Source: Xylaria sp. FL1777 (lineage: Eukaryota; Ascomycota; Sordariomycetes; Xylariales; Xylariaceae). Taken from it: DNA of 37,332 nucleotides. The DNA is taken from assembly GCA_022578965.1 (NCBI GenBank), contig MU400812.1:1-37332 (forward strand), in the 5' to 3' direction. The notes under the pieces are model-generated. The model made no database searches. It was given only the letters and a program-made list of their open reading frames with translations, and was not told the DNA's origin. A program made the translations under genes and the position numbers. Below are positions 23,503-33,163 of the stretch, one piece after another (within the stretch, counting starts at the first letter, position 1; each line of letters opens with the position of its first letter).

Positions 23503-25697
23503 TACCTATAGCACATTAAGAAAGCAAACAAATTTTTAACTAGGCTACTAGTTATTGTACAACTTAAAAAAAGCACATAAAATAACTAAATAAGTTCTAA
23601 ATACAAAAAGGCTTAGCTATTATAACGTAGCTAAAAAACTAATTAAGTTATAAGCAGCTGCAAAAATACAAAAATAAAGGCTTTTAAATATAAAGCAAAA
23701 ATAGCTAAGCATTAATACTAGCTTTTTTTTAAGCTAAAAAAGGTTTATTATAACTATAGAGCAAAAGCTAAAACATTTGTTATAAAGCTATTTGCTACTT
23801 ATAGTTTTAAAAAAGCTGCTTATTATAAGCTTACGTTTATAAACTTTAAAGTAAAGCATAATATAATAAAGTATTAAAAATAGCAACACAAAATTATAAA
23901 TATAAAACTACAAAAATTAAAAAGCATACATTATAAAAAAACAAAGCAATTAAGCAACTTTATTAAGCACTAAACACTAAAATTTTACTAAAACTTTTAG
24001 CTATTAAATATATAATAATGCTAACTTTTAAAGGTTATATAAATACTTTTTAATTAGCTTATTTATATAAAACCCTTGGCTTTTTTATTTGCTGCAGCTT
24101 TTTTTGCTTTTTTAATTGCAACTTAAAGTTATATATTAGCTATAAATATAGCTTAAATATTTCTATTAATATAAAAATAGCACGCAGCTATACAAGCTTT
24201 AATAAATAATTAAAGTTTTTTATTAACTTTTTTAAGCTAAAAAATTATTAGCAGCATTTAAAATTAAAAAAACTTTAACGGTTAAAATAAACATAAAGTA
24301 AAGCTTAAAAACGTGCAAATACTAATATAGTTAAAAGTACTTATAAAATTATAACTGCTACTTTTAGCGCTTATTTTGCTTTTTTTATATTGTAAGCACT
24401 TAATAAACTTACTAGTAATATTATAAGCATAAAAGTTATTAATGTTCTTATATAGTTAGCATAAAAAAAATAGCAATAAAAAGTATATAATATATTATTA
24501 TAATATAAGCAATATAGTAGTAATATAGCTTAAGCATTTTAGTATGCTTAATAAATATAAATTTTAAAGCTATTAGCAATACTTTAGCGCAAAGCACTAA
24601 AGCATTTACTTTTATTTTAAAAATTAGCGTTATAACAAAAAAGCATAATAACAAGCAGTTATAAAAGCTTAAACTATATAATAGCAAACTATTAGCTATT
24701 TTATTTAGTACTATAAATTAAATAACTAATAAAAACTATAGCAAAATAACTTATAACCTTAAATATATAAGCTTAATATTAGTTAATATATATACTTAAG
24801 CTAAGCTAGTTATAAATATATATTATAAAAAGCATAACAGCTATAACAAAATAAATTTTTATATAACTGCAATATATTAGTAACTAATTATATTATAAAC
24901 TAGGCATTTTAATATATTAAAACAAACGTAAGCTAAACATATAATAATAATAATAATAAAAATAATAAAATTAGTAGTTAAAAAAGAAAAAAATTAGCAT
25001 AAATAGCTAAATAAAATAATTTACTACTTATTGCTATTTTATATTGCTTAGTATATAAGCTACTTATAAGTTATGCTTACTTAGTAAACTTATTACAAAA
25101 AGTATAAAAGCAGCTTAAAAAATAAATATATAAAAAATAAACTAAAAAATAATAAGCAATTAACTTTGCTTATAATTTAATTATAACTTAGTTATAAAAA
25201 AACTAGTATAGCAAAAAACTAGCAATAATATTAAAACAAGCAAACTATAATGCATTAGCAATACAATAAAAAAAAGTTTAAAAAAAAACTAAAAAAAAAA
25301 GCAGCATACTTAGCTAAATAAATGCTAAAACTAAAAAAACTGCTACAAGTAATATAAAGCAAACAGCAATACTAAAGCAAGCAAACTACAAAGCAAAAAA
25401 AATATAAAAAAAAAAAAACTATAAAATAACTACATAAAAGTATATATATTTAGTTAATAATATAATGCAAGTAAACAAACAACCTAAAAGCAAAAAAGTA
25501 AAAAACAAAGCACTTAATAAAATTGTAGCAAAACTAATGTAACTTAAAAGTAAATACAAGATGTTTTTATTTAGCTACTAGAAAAAAAGTAAGCTGTTTA
25601 CGGCTTGCTTTTAACCCATAAGCACAGTTTTTACTTGTATATATAAAAAATAAAAACCGGCATAGCTAATAAGCTGTTAGCTTAAATAATACAATAT
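23503..25697 (+). mobile_element. 2.2-kb LINE-like element, copy B, nested in copy A
   Basis: Starts TACCTATAGCACATTAAGAA and ends GTTAGCTTAAATAATACAAT. A 15-bp target duplication ATATTATAGTAATAT lies at 23488-23502 and 25698-25712. It is inserted in the opposite orientation into copy A, so A and B form a large inverted repeat. The length is 2195 bp. The 3' end matches the SINE tail (GCATAGCTAATAAGC...GTTAGC...AATACAAT), the usual relation between a SINE and its partner LINE. It is dense in stops on both strands and I recognise no protein. Confidence 0.88.
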
Positions 25698-26738
25698 ATA
25701 TTATAGTAATATATTATATATTTTTTATTGCTGTTTTTTTTATGCTAACTATATAAAAACATTAATAATTTTTACGTTTGTAATATTACTAGCAAGTTTG
25801 CTAAGTGCTTATAATGCAAAAAAAGCAAAGTAAGCACTAAAAGTAGCAGTTATAGTTCTATAAGTACTTTTAACTATATTAATATTTATACGTTTTTAAG
25901 CTTTATTTTATGCTTATTTTAACTATTAAAGTTCTTTTAATTTTAAATGCTACTAATAATTTTTTAGCTTAAAAAAGTTAATAAAAAACTTTAATTGTTT
26001 ATTAAAGCTTGCATAGCTATATGCTATTTTTGTATTAATAAAAATATTTAAGCTGCACTTATAGTTAATATGTAACTTTAAGTTATAATTAAAAAAGCAA
26101 AAAAAGCTACAGCAAATAAAAAAGCTAAAAGTTTTATATAAATAAGCTAGTTAAAAGATATTTACGTAACCTTTAAAAGTTAGCATTATTATATATTTAG
26201 TAGCTAAAAGTTTTAATAAAATTTTAGTGTTTAACGCTTAATAAAATTATTTAATTGCTTTGTTTTTTTATAATGTATACTTTTTAATTTCTGTAGTTTT
26301 ATATCTATAATTTTATGTTGCTATTTTTAGTACTTTATTATGTTATGCTTTACTTTAAAGTTTATAAACATAAGCTTATAATAAATAGCTTTTTTAAAAC
26401 TATAAATAACAAACAGCTTTATAACAAATACTTTAGCTTTTGCTTTATAATTATAATAAACTTTTTTTAGCTTAAAGAAAAGCTAATATTAATGCTTAGC
26501 TATTTTTGCTTTATATTTAAAAGCTTTTATTTTTGTATTTTTGCAGCTGCTTATAACTTAATTAGTTCTTTAGCTACGTTATAATAGCTAAGCCTTTTCG
26601 TATTTAAAACCTATTTAGCTATTTTACGTGCCTTTTTTAAGTTGTGTAATAACTAGTAGCCTAGTTAAAAATTTGTCTGCTTTTTTAGTGTGCTACAGGT
26701 GTATTATTTATATATTTATATATAAATAATCTTTTACA

Positions 26739-29554
26739 ATAGATTCTTTGTTTAGTTTTACTTCGGATACTACTAATGAAAATACTAGTGTTATTTTAAA
26801 TAATACTGCTATTTCTATTAACAAAAGCAATTCGGACTTAAAATTAACTACTAATTTTGCTAAGAATTTACTTTATAAAACTTATAATAACGAGTCTTTT
26901 AAATTAAACAACAAACATTCCGATATTTATATTATACAAGAAAAGCTATTTATTTAAACTTTATTACTAATTAATAAAGAAAAAGACCAAGAAATAATAG
27001 TACAATGTACTCTATAAGTTATATTTTTTTTATTATTATTATTATTATTTATTAACTTTATATTTTTAGTTATAACTTTAATTTAACAGTTAAAGTTAAA
27101 GGTTTTTAATTTTTTAACTTTGTTAAACATTATAAAAATAAACATTTAGCTATTGCTTATAGCAATAAAACTAAACAAACATTAAAAAAAAGTAAGTATT
27201 TATTTATTTATTTATTTATTTAGTTATTTATTAATATTTATATTATTTAAAAAGCGATATATTTACAGAAACAAATATTTTTAATACTACTACCTAAAAA
27301 CAACCCCGAAATACAACATTATAAAACATTAATTAAGAAGATATTATTAATAATAAAATCCTTGATTTTATTATTAGTAATAATATTTCTTTTAATGTTT
27401 TAAATTCTGAATTTTTTCAAGATTTATTTAATTACTTAAAACCGTACGTATTATATATTTATATTATTATTATATACTAATTTTTATTTAGAGACTTTAC
27501 TATAAACCGACATAAAATTAAGTTTATTTTAGAGTTTAATTTTAAAAGCTTTTTAATTGACTTTAATTTCGATTTAAACTAAACTATTGAAAATAATGGA
27601 TTATTTTCTATTATTTTTAATATTTGGACTTTTAATTCACAAACAGCTTTTATAGGTGTTATTATTTGTTATATTGATTCTAATTATAACTTAGTTTATA
27701 AGTTAATTGGTTTTTAAGAAATAATTGAACAACATACTGGTTTAAATATATTTAATTTATTTTTAAATATATTAAAACTATATCTAAATGTTACATTACA
27801 TAACATTTTTAAGTATTTATATTTCTTTTTATTTTATTTTTATTAAAACAATAACTAATTATTATATATTATAGTATTACAAGAGATAATGCTCTAAATA
27901 ATAATATGTTTATTGAAAGTTTTAGTGAAAATTATTATAATATCACTAAAAAACGTTTTAATAACAATATTCGATGCGCTTCTCATGTTATTAATATTGT
28001 TGTTCAAGTTATACTTAAAAAGTATATATTAAAACAACAAAACGCCAAAGAATTATTATTTTATATTAATAATTCAAATAATAATAACCAAAACAAACAA
28101 CTTTGTAAGTTATTTTTTTTATTTATTTATATTTTTATATTTTAATACTAATTAATATAATAGATTTAATTACAAGAATTCGAAGATTAGTTGTTATAAC
28201 TAAATATACTTCTAAAATACGAGATTTATTAAAAGATAGAATTATTACTTTTAAACGAAGTGGTAATTTACCTTTAAATTATAGAAAACAAAAAATCCTA
28301 TTAAGTATTTATATTTATTTATATGTTATTTTATGAAATAAAAGCTAATCTATTAATATTTAGATAATACAACAAGGTGAAATTCAACATATAAAATGTT
28401 AACTACCTTTTTGGAATTAAAAGAACCATTAGAATATATAAATCGAAATACAACTAATAAAGAGTTTAAAACGAAGTTTTTAAACCAAAAAGATTGGTTT
28501 ATTACTAAACAACTTAAAAAGTTATTTAGTATTTTTTTAAAACCATCGATTAAATTACAAGGAGAAGTTTATATAACTTTACTTAAAGGTTTATTATATA
28601 TTTATAAAATATATAAAGACCTTAAGGCTTTTATTAAAAAAGCAAATCAACAAATTTAACAAACTCCTGCTTTAGTAAGTTATTTTTATTAACCTTATAT
28701 TTAATTAATAATACTAATAAATTTATTAGGAAATTATTTTATTAGATTTAATAATTGCTATTAACTCTAGTATTAAAAGACTAGAAAATTATTTTCTACG
28801 TTATTTAACATTTATTACTATAAAAGATTATAAACCTTATATTTTTAGTACTTTTTTCGACCCAAGGTTTAAATTAATACATTTTTAATATAATGGTTTA
28901 TTATGTTTTTATTTAAACATATTTAACAACATTATTAAATTAATCGAAATAGAATACAAATAGTAAGTTTATTATTATTATAGTTATTATTATTTATTAT
29001 ACTAATTATTTATTTAGTTTTCAACGAATTAATACACCCTTGGATACAAATTTATCGTTTGATGAATTAGACGATAATATTAATATGGATACTTTAAATA
29101 AAAGCGATTTAAGTACTTTAAACTCTGAAAAAGAATTTTATTTAAATAATTCGTTAAGCGATAATAAACCTAAATATATTGTTTATTTAAATGAAAATAT
29201 TTTACCTAAAAAAGTAAGTTAAATATACATTATTATTTAAGTATAAACTAATTATTATTATAGGTTAATCCATTAAAATACTGGAAAAATAATACTTTAC
29301 GATTTCCTATTTTATCAACTTTAGCTAGAAGATATTTAGCTATACTAGCTACTTTAGCTTCAATTGAACGGGTTTTTTTTATTTTTAGTAATATAATTAC
29401 TAAAAATAGAAATAGGCTAAGTCTAGAAACGGTTAGTTAATTAACTTTATTAAAGAGTTGGAAAATTAAAGATTTAAACAAAGAATTAGTTAAAACTTTA
29501 AAAAGTAAAAAAGAAAACCAAGAACTTGAAGAACTAAAAGAAAACGAGAAGTAA
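26739..29554 (+). pseudogene. hAT transposase gene with nine introns, RIP-inactivated
   Basis: Transposase of the surrounding hAT. Exons 26739-27013, 27070-27191, 27269-27443, 27492-27812, 27875-28104, 28164-28304, 28364-28674, 28730-28962, 29018-29213 and 29264-29554 splice to 2295 nt (764 codons plus stop) in one frame. Introns are 48-77 bp, GT-AG except intron 1, whose donor is now ATAAGT. Motifs: BED finger C90-x2-Y93-x18-H112-x4-H117 (Y93 replaces Cys); K-P-D-F-T-I near the core start; N-I-W-T at 234 (catalytic Asp now Asn); I-T-R-D-N-A-L-N-N with D302; R-C-A-S-H at 331; T-T-R-stop-N-S-T-Y at 427 (usual T-R-W-N-S-T-Y); F-D-P-R-F at 568; and the C-terminal dimerisation region F-P-I-L-S...S-I-E-R-V-F with E703. 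Eleven in-frame stops (ten TAA, one TGA) inactivate it. The proposed start ATA at 26739 would be ATG before one G-to-A change. Confidence 0.92.
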
Positions 29555-29609
29555 TATATATATAAATAGCTGTTTTTTTATTTTATTGTTATATAATAAA
29601 ACGTTTTTC

Positions 29610-30574
29610 AGAATTAAAATAAACTGGTAAAAACGTAGTTTTTAAATATATAAAAGTTATAATTATAGCTATAAAATTGGTTAATAAAATAAAAGGTTAA
29701 ACTTTTTATGTAATAAAAGTGCTAGTTATGCTTTAATAAGTTGTAAACTTTTTAAAAATTAAAATACTAGCTAAACATTAGTTATAAAAAGTTAGTTTTT
29801 ATATAATAATAAACGGTTAAAAAAGTAGTTTTCAATTATATAAAAAACACAATTATAGCTATAAAATTAGTTAATAAAATAAAAGGTTAAACTTTTTATA
29901 TAACAAAAGTGCTAGTTATGCTTTAATAAGTTGCAAACTTTTTGAAAATTAAAATACTAGCTAAACATTAGTTATAAAAAGTTAGTTTTAATATAATATT
30001 AAACTATTAAAAAACTAGTATATAATTATATAAACAATATATTTATAGCTATAAAATTTATTAAAATAATAAAAGGTTAAACTTTTTATATAACAAAAGT
30101 GCTAGTTATACTTTAATAAGTTGCAAAACTTTTAAAAATTAAAAAATTAGCTATATATAAATTATATAAAGTTAGTTTTTATACTATAATAAACCATTTA
30201 AAAAGTAGTTTTTAATTATATAAATAATATAATTATAGCTATAAAATTAGTTTAAATAATATAAGGTTAAATCTTTTATGTAATAAAAGTGCTAGTTATA
30301 CTTTAATAAGTTGCAAACTTTTTAAAAATTAAAATACTAGCTATATATAAAGTATATAAAGTTGGTTTTTATACTATAATAAACTATTTAAAAAGTAGTT
30401 TTAAATTATATAAAAAACATAATTCTAGCTATAGAATTAATTAAGATAATAAAAAGTTAAACTTTGTATATAATAAAAGTGCTAGTTATACTTTAATAAA
30501 GTAAAAACTTTTAAAAAATTAAAATATTAGCTCAATATTAATTATAAAAAAAAAGTTTTAATATAATAATAAAT
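29610..30574 (+). repeat. 190-bp tandem repeat array inside the hAT element
   Basis: About five units repeat at exactly 190 bp: the landmark AAAAGTGCTAGTTAT recurs with GCTAGTTAT starting at 29721, 29911, 30101, 30291 and 30481. Each unit also carries ATTATAGCTATAAAATT, AAAAGGTTAAACTTTTTAT and CTTTAATAAGTTGCAAACTT. Units differ by scattered substitutions, not only transitions. The array begins about 55 bp after the transposase stop. It is interrupted at 30575 by LINE-like copy C and ends in a partial unit at 32786-32850. No open frame is present. Confidence 0.88.
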
Positions 30575-32771
30575 TTACCTACAGCACACTAAGAAAGCAA
30601 ACAAATTTTTAACTAAGCTACTAGTTATTACGCAACTTAAAAAAAGCACGTAAAATAGCTAAATAAGTTTTAAATACAGGAAAGCTTAGCTATTATAACA
30701 TAGCTAAAAAACTAATTAAGTTATAAGCAGCTATAAAAATATAGAAACAAAGGCCCTTAAACATAAAGCAAAAACAGCTAAATATTAACACCGGCTTTTC
30801 CTTAAGCCAAAAAAGGTCTACTACAATCATAAAGCAAAAGCTAAAACAGCTATTATAAAGCTATTTACTACTTATAGTTTTAAAAAAGCTACTTATTATA
30901 AGCTTACGTTTATAAACTTTAAAATAAAGCATAATATAATAAAGTACTAAAAACAGCAATATAAAATTACAAACATAAAACTACAAAAGTTAAAAAGCAT
31001 ACATTATAAAAAAGCAAAGCAATTAAGCAACTTTATTAAGCACTAAACACTAAAATTCTACTAAAACTTTTAGCTACTAAATATATAACAATGTTAACTT
31101 TTAAAGGTTATATAAACACTTTTTAACTAGCTTATTTATATAAAACTTCTAGCTTTTTTACTTGCTGTAGCTTTTTTTGCTTTTTTAATTATAACTTAAA
31201 GTTATATACTAGCTATAAATACAGCTTAAATATTTCTATTAGTACAAAAACAGCGTACAGTTATACAAGCTTTAACAAACAATCAAAGTTTTTTATTAAC
31301 TTCTTTAAGCTAAAAAATTATTAGTAGTACCTAAAATTAAAAAAACTCCAACAGTTAAAATAAGCATAAAGTAAAGCTTAAAAATATGCAAATACTAATA
31401 TAGTTAAAAGTACTTATAGAACTACAACTGCTACTTTTAGCGCTTACTTTACTTTTTTTATATTATAAATACTTAGTAAACTTGCTAGTAATATTATAAG
31501 CGCAAAAATTATTAATGTTTTTATATAGTTAGTATAAAAAAAACAGCAATAAAAAGTATATAACATACTACTATAATATAAGCAATATAATAATAGTATA
31601 GCTTAAGCATTTTAGCATGCTTAATAAATATAAATTTTAAAGCTGTTAATAATACTTTAGCGCAAAGCACTAAAGCATTTATTTTTATTTTAAAAATTAG
31701 TATTATAGCAAAAAAGCATAACAATAAGCAGTTATAAAAGCTTAAACTATATAATAGCAAACTATTAACTATTTTATTTAGTACTATAAATTAAATAACT
31801 AGTAAAAACTACAGCAAAATAACTTATAACTTTAAATATATAAGCTTAATACTAGTTAGCATATATACTTAAGTTAAGCTAATTATAAATATATACTACA
31901 AAAAGTACAGCAGCTATAACAAAGTAAATTTTTGTATAATTGTAATATATTAACAACTAATTATATTACAAACCGAGCATTTTAATATACTAAAGCAAGT
32001 GTAAGCTAAGCACATAATAGTAATAATAATAAAAATAATAAAATTAATAATTAAAAAAGAAAAAAATTAGCATAAATAGCTAAGTAAAATAATTTATTAT
32101 TTATTACTATTTTATATTGCTTAGTGCATAAGCTACTTATAAGCTATGCTTACTTAGTAAGCTTATTGCAAAAAGCACAAAAGCAGCTTAAAAAATAAAT
32201 ATATAAAAAGCAAACTAAAAAGTAATAAGCAATTAACTTTGCTTATAACTTAGTTATAACTTAGTTATAAGAAAACTAGTGCAGCAAAAAGCTAGCAGTA
32301 ATACTAAAGCAAGCAAACTATAATGCATTAATAATATAATAAAAAGAAGTTTAAAAAAAAACTAAAAAAAAAAAGTAGTACATTTAGCTAAGTAAGTACT
32401 AAAACTAAAAAAACTGCTATAAATAGCATAAAGCAAGCAGCAATACTAAAGCAAGCAAACTACAAAGCAAAAAAAATACAAAAAAAAAGAAACTACAAAA
32501 TAACTACGTAAAAATGCACACACCTAGTTAACAGCATAATACAAATAAACAAACAACTTAAAAGCAAAAAAGTAAAAAGCAAAGCACTTAATAAAATTGT
32601 AGCAAAACTAGTATAACCTAAAAGTAAATACAAGATGTTTTTACTTAGCTACTAAAAAAAAAGTAAACTGCTTACGGCTCGCTTTTAACCTATAAGCACG
32701 GTTTTTACCTATACATATAAAAAATAAAAACCGGCATAGCTAATAAGCCGTTAGCCCAAATAATACAATAT
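30575..32771 (+). mobile_element. 2.2-kb LINE-like element, copy C, in the 190-bp array
   Basis: Starts TTACCTACAGCACACTAAGA and ends GTTAGCCCAAATAATACAAT. A 14-bp target duplication ATATAATAATAAAT lies at 30561-30574 and 32772-32785. It is 2197 bp long and is the least eroded of the three copies (for example CCGGCATAGC and GCCGTTAGCCC are kept near the tail). As in A and B, an antisense frame of about 79 Leu/Ile/Tyr-rich codons is open (31521-31760, minus strand), but it has no recognisable domain and is probably chance. The coding function is unknown. Confidence 0.88.
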
Positions 32772-32785
32772 ATATAATAATAAAT

Positions 32786-32850
32786 CATTAAAAAACTGGT
32801 TTATAACTATATAAAAACTAAATTATAGTTATAAAATTAATTAAAATAAT
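32786..32850 (+). repeat. Last partial unit of the 190-bp array
   Basis: The sequence CATTAAAAAACTGGTTTATA followed by ATTATAGTTATAAAATTAATT continues the unit that copy C interrupts at 30574. After about 32850 similarity to the unit fades. Confidence 0.65.
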
Positions 32851-32919
32851 AATTAATTAAATTAAATTTATTTAAGTTTTTTAAAAATTTATTATAAAAA
32901 AGTTCTTAATACTTAGTAT

Positions 32920-33140
32920 TTTTAAATACTAGTTAGTCCGAACTAAATACTAATTAGTCCGAACTAATTTAGTATTAATACTAACTAGTATTTTTTTCTT
33001 TAAACTAATACTAAATTAGTAAGGACTAATACTAACTAGTTTAAACTAATTTAGTACTAATACTAATTTAATACTTGAAAATCCGGACTAATACTAAGAC
33101 TAATTTAGTCCGGACTAAATTAGTCCTTATATTAAGTACT
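32920..33140. repeat. Right subterminal repeats of the hAT element
   Basis: Modules such as AGTCCGAACTAAATACTAAT and GACTAATTTAGTCCGGACTA are repeated in both orientations. They mirror the left subterminal block and resemble the palindromic modules of the two MITEs. They lie just inside the terminal AACAACCCTG. Confidence 0.75.
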
Positions 33141-33163
33141 AAAATAACAACCCTGTATATTAT

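Larger units (their letters stand above)
21552..26700 (-). mobile_element. 2.2-kb LINE-like element, copy A (interrupted)
   Basis: Read on the minus strand, it starts ACCTGTAGCACACTAAAAAA at 26700 and ends AAGTAATACAAT at 21552. It is split by SINE copy 5 (22067-22799) and by copy B (23503-25697). Removing these and their target duplications leaves about 2.19 kb, matching copies B and C (2195 and 2197 bp). Sharing both ends with B and C shows it is full length for this family rather than randomly 5' truncated. No exact target duplication is visible around it. No reverse transcriptase motif was found. Confidence 0.82.
21120..33155 (+). mobile_element. Autonomous hAT transposon, split by nested insertions
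   Basis: An exact 8-bp target duplication TATATTAT lies at 21112-21119 and 33156-33163. The right end reads AACAACCCTG. The left end reads TAAAGTTAATAATTAGTCC, which becomes CAGGGTTAATAATTAGTCC if one C-to-T and two G-to-A changes are undone. Inside both ends lie blocks of short inverted modules (GGACTAATACTA type; 21127-21400 and 32920-33140), typical hAT subterminal repeats and like those of the two MITEs. The transposase gene is at 26739-29554. Removing LINE-like copies A (with nested B and a SINE) and C leaves about 4.7 kb, a usual length for an autonomous hAT. Confidence 0.9.

Noticed and set aside
23307..23519. Small open frame as a real gene
   Set aside because: It lies antisense to the tail-defined direction of the 2.2-kb element, runs into the inserted copy B, has no domain, and consists mostly of Leu, Ile, Tyr and Lys expected from AT-rich DNA. 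I mention its conservation as a finding only.
24448..24687. 79-codon minus-strand frame as a gene
   Set aside because: It is the equivalent antisense frame in copy B; same reasons. A start, promoter or homologue is not visible.
24930..24975. AAT microsatellite as an element boundary
   Set aside because: The run occurs inside copies B and C at the same place, so it is internal to the element and carries no boundary information.
26710..26735. TATA box for the transposase gene
   Set aside because: TATATATAAATAA-like sequence lies just upstream of the proposed start, but such strings are everywhere in this AT-rich window, so it has no weight.
27906..28145. Separate small gene of 79 codons
   Set aside because: The first part is exon 5 of the hAT transposase (R-C-A-S-H motif). 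The frame's end runs through the intron at 28105-28163 and is not coding.
28396..28659. Separate small gene of 87 codons
   Set aside because: It is exon 7 of the transposase between two RIP-made stops (TGA at 28378, TAA at 28657).
29040..29222. Separate small gene of 60 codons
   Set aside because: It is exon 9 of the transposase; its last codons and stop lie in the intron at 29214-29263.
29610..30574. CRISPR array
   Set aside because: The repeated unit is 190 bp throughout, without short repeats and unique spacers; it is a plain tandem array inside a transposon.
31521..31760. 79-codon minus-strand frame as a gene
   Set aside because: It is the equivalent antisense frame in copy C, with no independent support.
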